From positions 124,001-188,000 of the forward strand of contig CAYWWY010000005.1 of assembly GCA_964462525.1 (NCBI GenBank): a stretch of 64,000 nt of DNA, read 5' to 3'. Shown piece after piece: positions 27,198-37,300 of the stretch. Position 1 is the first letter of the stretch, and each line of letters starts with the position of its first letter. The notes under the pieces are model-generated. The model worked only from the letters and a program-made list of their open reading frames with translations. It did no database searches and was not told the DNA's origin. The DNA is from CAYWWY01 sp964462525 (lineage in GTDB: Bacteria; Thermotogota; Thermotogae; MWEM01). Both the position numbers and the translations under genes were made by a program.

Positions 27198-28805
27198 ATG
27201 CTTCGCGAAATCCGCGCCAGCAATTTCCTGTTGTTTCGAACGGTCGAGCTTTCTTTCCAATCGGGAATGCACACCATCACCGGAGAAACCGGAGCGGGTA
27301 AGTCCCTCTTCATCCGGCTGCTTCGATCCCTATCCGGCTGTTATCGGGCCAAAGAGATGTTGGGTCCCTTTGAGGAACGGTTTTCGGTCGAAGGGGTCTT
27401 TGATTTGGACGCCGACACAAACAAAATGCTGGACCAGGAGGAAATACCTACCGACGATCAGCTTATTTTGGGGATTTCCGGAACCTCCGAACGGTTCTCG
27501 GCTCGAATCAACGGGGTTTTGGTGCCCGCCCAAACATTAGCCCAGATCCACGCCATCTTGATGGAGATCCACTCCCAACAAGCGCAGCAAAACCTAATGG
27601 ATCCCATCTTCCACACCCATCTCATCGATCATTTCGGATCAGACATTCCGAGGCTTTTGTCTGATTATCAGACGGTCTATGAGCGGTTGCAAGAGTCATT
27701 GCGCCTGCTGAACCATCTTCCCGGCGATCCGTCCGAAATCGCGCGCAAAACGGATTTTCTCCAATACCAAATCCAAGAGATTGAGGCTGCCCGCATCCAG
27801 GAGAACGAAGACGAGGCGGTCGAAAAGGAGCTGCAGGCGCTCCAAAACTACGAAACATTGAAAACTCGCTTGATTGAATGCCATGACTTGCTTCTGGAAA
27901 GCCATGAAGGCTCATCAGTCCAAGAGTCGCTCGGGTCTGCTCTGGATACGCTGGGAGATGTTTCGCGATGGGAAGTGGAAGCGGAAATCTGGTCCAAAGA
28001 CCTTTCATTGGCTCAGGAAATGATCCAGGAAGCAGGACGGGCCATCAAACGGTATGTGGACGGGATGGATTTCGACGAACATCGAATGAACGCGTTGGAA
28101 GAACGGTTTTCCCTGCTCCAGCGGATTAAAAAGAAATACGGCCCCCGATTGGACGATGTCCTTGCCTTCCAGAAGCGGTCGCAGAAGGAACTGGACCACC
28201 TCAACAATATGACCCAGCAGGCTCTGGATCTGGATCAAACGATCCAAACGCACCGAACGGAACTGGAAAAACTCGATCAGGCCCTGCGCGAAGCCCGAAA
28301 GAAAACGAGCCAGTCAATTGAGGCCTTGATTGCGCATGAACTGACTGAGATGAAAATGGACCGAGTGCGATTCGGCCACAGGATTGGAGAACACCCGGAT
28401 TTCCAATCCCACGGGAAGCATTGGGTAGAATTCATCGCCGCGCCCAATCCGGGTATGCCCTTGCAGCCCATCGCGAAAAGCGCTTCGGGAGGAGAGTTGT
28501 CTCGAATTTTTCTGGCCATCGAAATGAGCACGCGGCAGATCCTACCGCACAAGACCATCGTTTTCGATGAAGTTGATTCCGGAATCGGCGGCCGGTTGGG
28601 CGATGTGGTCGGAGACAAGCTACGGGCATTCAGTCAAGATCGACAAGTCTTCGTCGTGACACACTTGCCCCAAGTGGCCGCTCGCGCAGACCACCACCTC
28701 AAGGTGGATAAGGTCCAATCTTCGGATCGAACGGAATCGACCATTGCCCCGGTCGAGGGACAATCTCGCGACCAAGAACTCCAGGAGATGTTGGGAAAGC
28801 TCTGA
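27198..28805 (+). CDS. recN: DNA repair protein RecN
   Basis: A 535-residue SMC-like ATPase of double-strand break repair. Walker A ITGETGAGKSL is near residue 30, coiled-coil arms span about 150-370, and the ABC signature SGGELSR and Walker B TIVFDEVDSGIGG are near 430-460. Slightly shorter than the usual 550-570 residues, with somewhat short coiled coils. ATG 27198 follows the nadK stop after one base, with GGGGG upstream inside nadK. Confidence 0.95.
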   Translation: MLREIRASNFLLFRTVELSFQSGMHTITGETGAGKSLFIRLLRSLSGCYRAKEMLGPFEERFSVEGVFDLDADTNKMLDQEEIPTDDQLILGISGTSERFSARINGVLVPAQTLAQIHAILMEIHSQQAQQNLMDPIFHTHLIDHFGSDIPRLLSDYQTVYERLQESLRLLNHLPGDPSEIARKTDFLQYQIQEIEAARIQENEDEAVEKELQALQNYETLKTRLIECHDLLLESHEGSSVQESLGSALDTLGDVSRWEVEAEIWSKDLSLAQEMIQEAGRAIKRYVDGMDFDEHRMNALEERFSLLQRIKKKYGPRLDDVLAFQKRSQKELDHLNNMTQQALDLDQTIQTHRTELEKLDQALREARKKTSQSIEALIAHELTEMKMDRVRFGHRIGEHPDFQSHGKHWVEFIAAPNPGMPLQPIAKSASGGELSRIFLAIEMSTRQILPHKTIVFDEVDSGIGGRLGDVVGDKLRAFSQDRQVFVVTHLPQVAARADHHLKVDKVQSSDRTESTIAPVEGQSRDQELQEMLGKL

Positions 28806-28963
28806 CATTCCTCAAACGAGTCTTCTGTGTATGCCATCGAACGAAAAGCTTCCAAAAGACTTTCTACGCAAGGGAATTTCGTCTTTCTAATACTCGGGCT
28901 TTTCTGATGATCCTTTTTTTGAAGAGGGGGCTGTTCCGCTTTCAATAGAAAGGAGACATTCTA

Positions 28964-30199
28964 ATGGCGTTTGTTAAGACTTTCGTAATGAGCATCGTGT
29001 TGTTGAGCATGATGGGAAATCCTGGATTTTCAGTGGAAGGATCCGATCTTGAGCGGCTCGCAAGAGGAAATTTGGACTTTGCGATTACCCTGTATCGGGC
29101 TTTGTCGGAGCAAGTGACGGGTAATCTCTTCTTCTCACCCCACAGCATATCCACAGCACTTGCGATGACCTATGCCGGGGCTCGTGGGAATACGGAGCGC
29201 GAGATGGCTGAGGTGCTTGGGTTTTCTATGGGACAAGAGAGGGTGCATGCCGCATTTGCGGAGTTGGAGCGGCAGTTGAACCGATGCGAGGCGCATGCCG
29301 ATGGGGAGATGAGTATTGCCAATTCGCTTTGGCCACAGCTTGGCTATCCCTTTCTTCCCGAATACCTTGCCCTTCTTTCGGAGTTCTACCATACAACCGT
29401 AACTCCCGTGGATTACCGTTTTTCGGCGGATTCCGCCAGGCAGATCATCAACGGGTGGGTGGAGCAGCAAACAAAGGATCGAATCCAAAACCTGATCCCT
29501 GATGGGGTTCTGACTCCGTTGACGCGACTGGTTCTGGTGAACGCCATCTATTTCAAAGGCGATTGGAGTCTGCCATTCGATCCCGATTTCACAGAAGAAA
29601 GCGATTTCTTCATCACTCCTGAACAGGCGGTTCGGGCGCCTATGATGGCCCAACAGCAGCGGTTTCGCTATGCCCATACGGAGGGTGTCCAGCTTTTGGA
29701 ACTCCCCTACGCAGGAGAAGAGCTGTCCATGATTGTGCTGCTGCCTGAGAACACCAAAGACCTTGCGCAATGGGAAAACCAAATCAGCGCGGAGAAGATA
29801 GCGGAATGGCGGGATCTTATGCGAAGTCAACCGGTGGGGGTATTCTTCCCAAAATTCACAATGACATCAACCTTCAGTCTGAAAGAAATATTGATTTCCA
29901 TGGGGATGAACGATGCCTTCAGCGATCAACGGGCGGATTTTTCCGGGATGGACGGTCAAACGGACTGGTTATATATTGGAGAAGTCCTTCACAAAGCCTT
30001 TGTATCTGTGAGCGAGGAGGGAACGGAAGCTGCCGCCGCTACAGCGGTCGTGGTCAAGGAAAGAAGCGCGCCCTCACATGGAGCGCCTCCGCCAGTGTTC
30101 CGCGCAGACCGGCCATTTTTGTTCCTCATCCAAGACAATCAGACCCGAAGCATCTTATTTATGGGAAGGGTCTCTGATCCCACAAAGACCGGCGATTGA
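28964..30199 (+). CDS. Secreted serpin, inhibitory type, Arg predicted at P1
   Basis: A 411-residue serine-protease inhibitor with an N-terminal signal peptide (1 to about 23). The serpin core is clear: NLFFSPHSISTALAMTYAGA, LVLVNAIYFKGDW, the shutter region and the C-terminal PFLFLIQDNQTRSILFMGRV. The hinge VSEEGTEAAAAT (from 349) has only small residues, as in inhibitory serpins. Counting from Glu351 as P17 places Arg367 at P1 and Ser at P1' (KER-S). The segment after P1' is about six residues longer than in alpha-1-antitrypsin. ATG 28964 follows AAAGGAG. Serpins trap proteases irreversibly; target unknown. Confidence 0.93.
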   Translation: MAFVKTFVMSIVLLSMMGNPGFSVEGSDLERLARGNLDFAITLYRALSEQVTGNLFFSPHSISTALAMTYAGARGNTEREMAEVLGFSMGQERVHAAFAELERQLNRCEAHADGEMSIANSLWPQLGYPFLPEYLALLSEFYHTTVTPVDYRFSADSARQIINGWVEQQTKDRIQNLIPDGVLTPLTRLVLVNAIYFKGDWSLPFDPDFTEESDFFITPEQAVRAPMMAQQQRFRYAHTEGVQLLELPYAGEELSMIVLLPENTKDLAQWENQISAEKIAEWRDLMRSQPVGVFFPKFTMTSTFSLKEILISMGMNDAFSDQRADFSGMDGQTDWLYIGEVLHKAFVSVSEEGTEAAAATAVVVKERSAPSHGAPPPVFRADRPFLFLIQDNQTRSILFMGRVSDPTKTGD

Positions 30200-30215
30200 G
30201 GAAAAAATCGTGTGG

Positions 30216-31979
30216 TCATTGCGCGCCAAGGGTGCGCAAAAGCCTTATGGCGGGTTCGTTTTTGAATTGGATGGCAATATCCATAAGGGTCCAACCATCA
30301 GCGTATCCGCGATGAAGATCGGTACCGCATGCGATCAACGCGGTCAAGATGGCGGGGTTGTTGTTAAATGCAGCCGCATAGATTGCAGGGGCATATCCAA
30401 GATAATCCAGCGCATGAATGTTGGCTCCCGCTTCGACAAGCGCATGGATGATCTGGGGATTGACGCTGGAGTGGGCGGCGTGGTGCATGGCGGTTTCCCC
30501 GTATGCCCCCATGGCATGAAGGCTGGCACCCTGCTGAATCAGGGTTGTGAGCGTTTGAAGGTTTGAATTGTTGCTGGCGGCAAACATCAGCGGGGTCATC
30601 CCGTTTTCATGCCGGGCTTCCAAACATGCGCCGGCATCGATCAGCAACCGCAAGACTTGCGGGTTCGGGTTTGCAGCAGCCGCATACATCAGTGTAGTGC
30701 CTCCCGAAGGGTTGGTGGCATGAATGTTGGCTCCGGCTTCGATGAGGATCTGGATGACTTCCGCTCTGGGATTTTGCTCGGCTGCAATCATCAAAGCCGT
30801 TCGTCCCTGAGCATCTCGCGCCTCAAGATCGGGAAGGATCTCAAGGATCGCCACCGCTTGTTCAAGAAACGTTTTATGGGCTACTTGGAGCAACAGGTCT
30901 TCGGGCACTTGTTCTGGTTCATCAATCTCCCACTCTCCGTCCCCCAGATACCGATAGGTCGCAGTGATGTCATAGATGAGTTCAAAGTTGCTCAATCGGA
31001 ACTGAGGCATAATGTGGACGATTAGGCCGTTTTGCACGGAAACTGTCTCTCCCCGGCTATAGGTTCTGAGCAAAGGAACCCGATAGGCGGCGTATCCCTG
31101 TTCTCTCTTTTCGTAGATCACCATGTTCTGAGCGCTGGACATCCCAGATGAATAGGCAAATAGGATTTCCATATGGCCATCTCCTGTGAAATCTTCGACC
31201 CATACATCTCCGAAGGTGTGTTCAAAGGGAAGTAGGGAAGTTTTATCGGTTTGAATGCGCAGATACCCTTCTCCCCGGAAGGTGAGGGAATCGAAGACAT
31301 CAATCCTGACCACGAATGAATCTTCTTCGATTTGTTGCGACATCAGCGTCTCGGCGCGGTTTTCCAAAATGTGAGCTTTGCCCAAGTATACCTGGTCGTA
31401 CATCTCAATTCGGGCAACAAAGACCCCCAGTTCTTCTTCCGAGAAGAGGGCTTTAAAAAAACGGGGTTCTCCATCGTAGGAATCATAGGATATTTCGCAT
31501 AGCAATCCATCTCGATGGGAAGTGAGGGTGGGGTAAGTGTACCAAGAAAGACATATCAATTGACGCTTGTAATCGCAGAACAGAAGGCTGTACCCATTGG
31601 ATCCGATCAACCACCATCCCTCTTCCGGAGAATAGGCCACTAGGTCAAACCCCAGAATCCCCTGGTCCGGCCGGTTTTCTTTCACTGAAATGGTCGAGGA
31701 AGAAATTGCAGAGATCACAGGCCCTTTGGTTGGACAGTCTTCGCTGGTTCCTCGAAAGGCGATTAAGAGTGGAAATCCCTGGTAGTAGGCATATTGCTCA
31801 TACAGCGCGATCAGTCGGTCGGTTTCCTGGATCACCAGTTCGGAGATCGCGTAGATCCTCCGTTCCTTGTCGTTTAGAAAATAAAACTGGTCTCCCATGG
31901 GAAAGAGCAATCCCTGAAAGGCCGATGAAAAAACGAGAGTAGAGAGCCCAAGGAACAGAACGGTGAAAAATGCCTTCAC
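30216..31979 (-). CDS. Exported ankyrin-repeat protein
   Basis: A 587-residue protein with a signal peptide (KAFFTVLFLGLSTLVFSSAF). Residues about 30-380 are an unrecognised beta-rich domain. About six ankyrin repeats fill the C-terminus from residue 385, each like GRTALMIAAEQNPRAEVIQILIEAGANIH, with a regular 34-residue period. Several repeats carry an unusual NPN/NNN insertion before the second helix. Likely binds a protein outside the membrane. GTG 31979 is preferred over GTG 31985 because it lies 9 nt from AGGAGG. It is convergent with the serpin, 16 nt apart. Confidence 0.82.
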   Translation of the reverse strand: MKAFFTVLFLGLSTLVFSSAFQGLLFPMGDQFYFLNDKERRIYAISELVIQETDRLIALYEQYAYYQGFPLLIAFRGTSEDCPTKGPVISAISSSTISVKENRPDQGILGFDLVAYSPEEGWWLIGSNGYSLLFCDYKRQLICLSWYTYPTLTSHRDGLLCEISYDSYDGEPRFFKALFSEEELGVFVARIEMYDQVYLGKAHILENRAETLMSQQIEEDSFVVRIDVFDSLTFRGEGYLRIQTDKTSLLPFEHTFGDVWVEDFTGDGHMEILFAYSSGMSSAQNMVIYEKREQGYAAYRVPLLRTYSRGETVSVQNGLIVHIMPQFRLSNFELIYDITATYRYLGDGEWEIDEPEQVPEDLLLQVAHKTFLEQAVAILEILPDLEARDAQGRTALMIAAEQNPRAEVIQILIEAGANIHATNPSGGTTLMYAAAANPNPQVLRLLIDAGACLEARHENGMTPLMFAASNNSNLQTLTTLIQQGASLHAMGAYGETAMHHAAHSSVNPQIIHALVEAGANIHALDYLGYAPAIYAAAFNNNPAILTALIACGTDLHRGYADGWTLMDIAIQFKNEPAIRLLRTLGAQ

Positions 31980-32044
31980 TTCCACCCACCTCCTGGATCT
32001 ATCGGAGCATCAACGTGAAGATCCGCAAAAAAACAGATTCTTTC

Positions 32045-33085
32045 CTACTTTAAGAAGGCCCCTTCATACCCGGACAGCAATCCATATACATTGATTCCCA
32101 GCGCTTCGATTGCGTATCCACCTTCTTGGATAAAAAGGGTTGGCAAACCCATCTGGGCGATTCGTTTTCCGATGATGGGGTAGATTTCCGAAGTCAGATC
32201 GAACCCGCCAAGTGGATCATGAATAAAGGTGTCAAACCCCGCGGATACGATCAGCACATCTGGTTTGCATGAAAACGTATATGCCAACGCTTCATCCAAA
32301 GCCATCAAGTACGCTTCGTTCTCCGTATGCGGTGGAAGGGGCAAATTCCGATTATACCCGATTCCACATCCGGACCCCATCTCGTCCGAGTACCCCGAAA
32401 AATACGGATATTCAACCTGGGGATCGATATGCAAAGAGATATAGACGACGTCGTTTCGAGCGTAAAAGATTTGCTGGGTTCCATTCCCGTGATGAATGTC
32501 GATATCCAGAATAGCCACTCTATGGATACTGGGTTGGTCGCACAGGTATTGTGCTGCAACAGCGGCATTGTTCATGAAACAATACCCGCCGGCCAAATCG
32601 GTCTCAGCGTGATGACCGGGCGGTCTGCACAAGGCATAGGCGGATTGCTCTCCTTTTTCAAGCGTTTGCGCTCCGGCGAGAGCGACATGAACGGCGGACA
32701 GAGCCGCATCATAGGTTCCCTCCACGATTGGCGCGCTCATATCGAAACAATAATACCCAGGCAAGGCGATTGGGTTATTGGTCTTTCGATTCATACGCCT
32801 CACTGCCAAAGCGCTCGGGAATAGGGCGTTCGGGTCTCCCCCCGCTTCCACCCATTTCCGGTATCCTCGATTCAGAAACTCCAGGTACTCCCTTGTATGG
32901 ATCGCTTCAATCCATTTCGGATCGAAGGGTTCGGGGGATCGGATCGGACCCAACTCATGTTCGGAAATGGCCTCGAGAATAATCCGGATCCGTTCGGGAG
33001 TTTCGTAATAAGGAATCAAAGTTCCATTCAGGAACTCCATCGGAGGGTTGTGTTTTCGATGCGTTTCAGAGTAGAGGGTGATCAT
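32045..33085 (-). CDS. Acetylpolyamine amidohydrolase / class II histone-deacetylase family
   Basis: A 346-residue arginase-deacetylase-fold hydrolase. The active-site motifs are intact: CRPPGHHAE, the zinc ligands in ILDIDIHHGNGTQ and SAGFDTFIHDP, and the catalytic-loop Tyr in QEGGYA. The N-terminal segment (residues 1-45) with PERIRIILEAI and the length match acetylpolyamine amidohydrolases more than AcuC. It would remove acetyl groups from polyamines or other acylated amines. A PLP decarboxylase of the polyamine type is at the left edge of the window. ATG 33085 lies inside the end of the upstream oxidoreductase gene (20-nt overlap). Confidence 0.88.
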   Translation of the reverse strand: MITLYSETHRKHNPPMEFLNGTLIPYYETPERIRIILEAISEHELGPIRSPEPFDPKWIEAIHTREYLEFLNRGYRKWVEAGGDPNALFPSALAVRRMNRKTNNPIALPGYYCFDMSAPIVEGTYDAALSAVHVALAGAQTLEKGEQSAYALCRPPGHHAETDLAGGYCFMNNAAVAAQYLCDQPSIHRVAILDIDIHHGNGTQQIFYARNDVVYISLHIDPQVEYPYFSGYSDEMGSGCGIGYNRNLPLPPHTENEAYLMALDEALAYTFSCKPDVLIVSAGFDTFIHDPLGGFDLTSEIYPIIGKRIAQMGLPTLFIQEGGYAIEALGINVYGLLSGYEGAFLK

Positions 33086-34343
33086 GCGAAATGCCTTGCT
33101 GATTCCGGAAGGTTGGCATATGAATGACCTGCCCGGTTTTTCGTGACTCTTCAGCCGCGAAGGCCATCAAATGGCTTTCAAGCGAATCGCGAGGAGTGGT
33201 TTGGATTCCCTGGTAGTCTTCTTGCGTTATGTAACGCACAAAGCTGTCCATCATCTGAAAGTCGCTTCCATTATGTCCGCCGATCTGATACGGTGATATC
33301 GATATGATCTCTGGTTGGGATGCGCCAAACTGATGGACTTCAATTTGATTCTTTTCAAAATGGCCCCGGATCTCGCCGCGGGTTCCAAAGACGCGAATCG
33401 TCCGTGTATTGGATGCGGTAAAGCCTATCATCATCATATTGACCAAAATGTCAGCGCCGAAAACCATGGAAACGATTTGATGATCGGGAACATTGTTGTC
33501 ACACATATACACACACCTTCCATACGGGCCTTCTTGGAGGGCGCGGATTCTTCCTGGTTCCGAAAGGTCATCGGTAATTACCGAAACAGGCCATCCTTCT
33601 GGGGTTCCAAGATATATCTTTTTTGCGGAATACGGGCATGTAGGTTCAATCGCACAATTCAGGCATCGGTCGGCTGCTCCTTTGGGGTGATTGCCCCTGT
33701 GAAAGTGGGATAGCATCCCAAAAGACGCGATCGAGACACATTTCTCCCCAAGCAGCCAGCACAGAAGATCTAAGTCGTGACAGCTTTTTGCCAGGAGGAT
33801 GGGCGCGCTTTCCTCTGCCCGTCTCCAGTTGCCCCGAACATAGCTATGCGCCATATGAAAATAACCGATATTTTCTTTGTGCTCCACAGCCATGATCTGT
33901 CCAATCGTTCCTTGGTTCATCTCTGAACGAAGGCGGGAAAAAAAAGAAGAGTATCGCAGGACGTGCGCCAACATCACTTTTTTCTCCAAACGCTCTGCCG
34001 TTTTCACAATCAGGATCGATTCGGATTGGTTTGGAGCCATTGGTTTTTCCAATAGGAGGTGATATCCCATCTCCATAAAATGAATCGCAGGTTTCGTGTG
34101 TTGCGTGTCCATCGTAGCAATGATGGCGCAATCAGCTACCTGCTTGGACGGCATATCTTCCCACGAAGAAAAACGCATCGTGGGAGGGATCCCCAACATG
34201 TCTCCCAGCGTATTCCTTCTTTGTGGATTGGGTTCAGCGATCGCGGTAATGGATAGTTGGTTTGGATTCTGTTGCGCATAATACCCATACGCTTCCGTTC
34301 CCCGGTTGCCAGCGCCTATGAGGATCGCATTAAGCAATGCCAT
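33066..34343 (-). CDS. Gfo/Idh/MocA family NAD(P)-dependent oxidoreductase
   Basis: A 425-residue sugar-dehydrogenase-type protein: Rossmann motif LIGAGNRGTEAYG at residues 8-20, LEKPMAPN with the conserved EKP near 95, and a C-terminal beta-sheet dimerisation domain. A four-cysteine cluster (CLNCAIEPTCPYS near residue 230) is inserted and could bind a metal; this is seen in a subgroup of these oxidoreductases. The substrate is unknown, probably a sugar or inositol-like compound. ATG 34343 has GGAGGGG 5 nt upstream. It follows the kinase by 18 nt and overlaps the deacetylase gene. Confidence 0.88.
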   Translation of the reverse strand: MALLNAILIGAGNRGTEAYGYYAQQNPNQLSITAIAEPNPQRRNTLGDMLGIPPTMRFSSWEDMPSKQVADCAIIATMDTQHTKPAIHFMEMGYHLLLEKPMAPNQSESILIVKTAERLEKKVMLAHVLRYSSFFSRLRSEMNQGTIGQIMAVEHKENIGYFHMAHSYVRGNWRRAEESAPILLAKSCHDLDLLCWLLGEKCVSIASFGMLSHFHRGNHPKGAADRCLNCAIEPTCPYSAKKIYLGTPEGWPVSVITDDLSEPGRIRALQEGPYGRCVYMCDNNVPDHQIVSMVFGADILVNMMMIGFTASNTRTIRVFGTRGEIRGHFEKNQIEVHQFGASQPEIISISPYQIGGHNGSDFQMMDSFVRYITQEDYQGIQTTPRDSLESHLMAFAAEESRKTGQVIHMPTFRNQQGISHDHPLL

Positions 34344-34361
34344 CTAACCCCTCCAGTCGGA

Positions 34362-37300
34362 TTACAGATTTTGAATCATGATTTCCCGCAAATGAGCATA
34401 CTGCTGTCTGGCTTGGTGCGCCAAACTCTCTAGATCGTTGTGTTTTCCTTCTCTTGCGGCCTTCTCAATCCGTTTCGCCACATCCATCAGAGCAAACCCG
34501 CCCACACTGCTGGATTCCCCTTTGATGGCATGGGCATGTTCTTCGGCAGAATAATAATCATGTTCTTGAATGGCTTTCGTGAGTTTTTGAAGCAGGACAG
34601 GGATGCTGGAAAAAAAGACTTCCGCCACATATTTGGCAGTCTGCGTGTCCTGTAACACCTGATCCATAAGGCTTTCGCGATCAAAAACAACCGGAGGTTT
34701 CTGCGGTTGGCTTTGATCAAAAGGTGTTGATATGGATTGATGGCTGCTGGCTCTTCCCAGCCAGAGTTCGATCGCATTGGCCAGTTCGTTCGAACGGACT
34801 GGTTTAACGAGAACATCATTCATACCTGCTTTCAGGAAGTTGATCCGATCCGTTTCAGAAGCTTTGCCTGTCATTGCAATGATCGGGACTTCTGGATTCA
34901 AGACCCCAGAATGCGAATCTCGGATAATTTTCGTTGCTTCGAGGCCATCCATCTGAGGCATATGGCCGTCCATCAATACAAGATCATAGGGGATTCGCTG
35001 TAAGGCAGAAACAGCCTCTAGTCCATTGGCGACAGCTTCTGATCGATAGCCCATTTTTTGAATCATCTTCGTGCTGATCAGCTGATTGGTGGGATTGTCT
35101 TCAACAATCAGGATTCGAATCCGAGTTTTTTGGGCTTCGGTTAAAGAATGCCGGGTAATCAGAGAGGACTCTTTTTCCGCTGCCTGGGAATCCGATGCTC
35201 GACCAAGGACAGCAGCAATGCACTCCCGGAGTTGGTTTTGCCGCAATGGTTTGGGAAGATACGCGCTGAACCCAGCGTCAGACAATCGAGCTGCATCGCC
35301 TCGTTGAGTCCAGGAAGTCATCATGATGAGCGAAAGTTCTTTGGACTCAGCCAGAAGCTGTTTCCCTAATACCAATCCATCCATATCCGGCAAATTCATA
35401 TCCACGATTGCGATTTGAAACGGATCCGATGCTTCTTTTGCCTCTTTCAGCATCTGTATCGCCACGGACGGGTGATCCGCTTCACCTGAGCGACATCCCC
35501 ACTTCTCCAATAAGGTTTTCACCAAAAGCCGATTGATGGGATGATCATCTATCACCAATATCCGTACGTTTTTCATATCTCCCATGGGGAAAGAGTCGGG
35601 ATGCTCTTTTTGGGCTTGCTTTTCAAACTGTGCTGTGAACCAGAACGTCGATCCGGATCCCTCTTGACTCTGTACACCGATATCTCCGCGCAAAAGCTTG
35701 ACCAGTTCGAGGGAAATGGCCAATCCCAACCCAGTTCCTCCAAATTTCCGGGAGGAGGAGGGATCTACCTGCGTAAAAGGAAGAAATAGAGACTCGATTT
35801 GGTTGGAAGGAATCCCAATTCCCGTATCGATAACCTCAAATCGAACATTCACATGATCCGAATCCTCTTTTTCCAAACCGACGCGAAGAGTAACACTGCC
35901 TTGCAATGTAAACTTGACGGCATTTCCACAAAGATTGATCAAGATTTGTCGGAGTCGGCCTGGATCTCCGCGAACCAACAAAGGAATCTCGGGATCGACG
36001 ATACAAACAAGCTCAAGCCCTTTTTCCTGCGCTTTGATCGCCAATAAGTCAATGACATCTTCCAGGGTAGTAAGAAGGTCAAAATCGAGAATCTCGATTT
36101 CCATCTTTTTGGCTTCAAATTTTGAGAAATCCAAAATGTCGTTTACAAGCCGCAGAAGCGATTCAGCGCTCGATCGAACGATTTCGGTATATTGCAGTTG
36201 CTGGGCATTGAGGGAGGTATCCAAAAGCAGGCCAGTCATACCGATAATCCCATTCATTGGCGTACGGAATTCATGGCTCATATTGGCCAAAAACTGGCTT
36301 TTGATTTGATTGGCTTTTTCCGCTTCTTCTCTTGCTTGATTTTGCGCCCCTTCCGCTTCTTTGATCTGAGTGATCTTTTGAAATACCAGCATAGATCCGA
36401 CAATACGGGACTGTTGATTTCTCAACGGGAGGTAATGATATTCGAACCAGTCGTCTTTCGCCGATGATCTCTTTCTATAGCGGAATTGGTTTTTCGGAGA
36501 AGAAAGGTCCGGTTCCAAAAGGAGGGCGAAATTCAGATGGCGCAAGGCTTCTTCGAGGCTTTTTCCCAGAGCAGATCGATCAATCTCGAAATAGTCATTC
36601 ATTAGGTTATTCAGATCAATAATGGTACGCGATAGATCCATCAGCAAAAATCCTTCGGGAAACTGCTTGAATAAGGCATCATGAGCGATCGGGCGGAGGT
36701 TGAGCAATTTGTACCTAATAATTGCCCAATACAAGAGAAGCGCTGATGCGGCAAATGCATACGGGGTCAACGAGATCTGCCACAACCTACGGGTAAAAAG
36801 ATTGTCTATGATCACTGAACCCATGGGAAAGAGAGGACAGATTGTAAGAACCGCCATTCCTTTTTTGATCATCCCTGAGATCTGTCTCCACCGGATAAAG
36901 GATACCCGGATAATCAAGAAACCCAATAGGAACGCATAGACATTGTAGGACCAGTACCACAGATATCGAGGCCAATCAAATCGGACCACCTCGGAAGGGA
37001 AAATCCCATAAGCGGTGATTTCTTGCATCCGAAGCCAAAAATGGTTGAATGGATTGGGTAATTGAATCAACAGCAGCGCGAAAGGGATGCTGAAGAGGAG
37101 AAGGATGGTTTTGAAATGAATCCAATGGTCGTTGTGGGTGTATGCCAAGGCAAACAGAAGAAAAAAAGCAGGGATAAAAGGGAAACCTAGTGATTCAAAA
37201 ACAAACCAGAACATACCCACAGAAAGCTGAGTAGAGGAAAGAAGGCCTGCGTTTCCGATGAGGTAGAGAGAGAGGAAAACCAAAACCGCCAAAAAGTACT

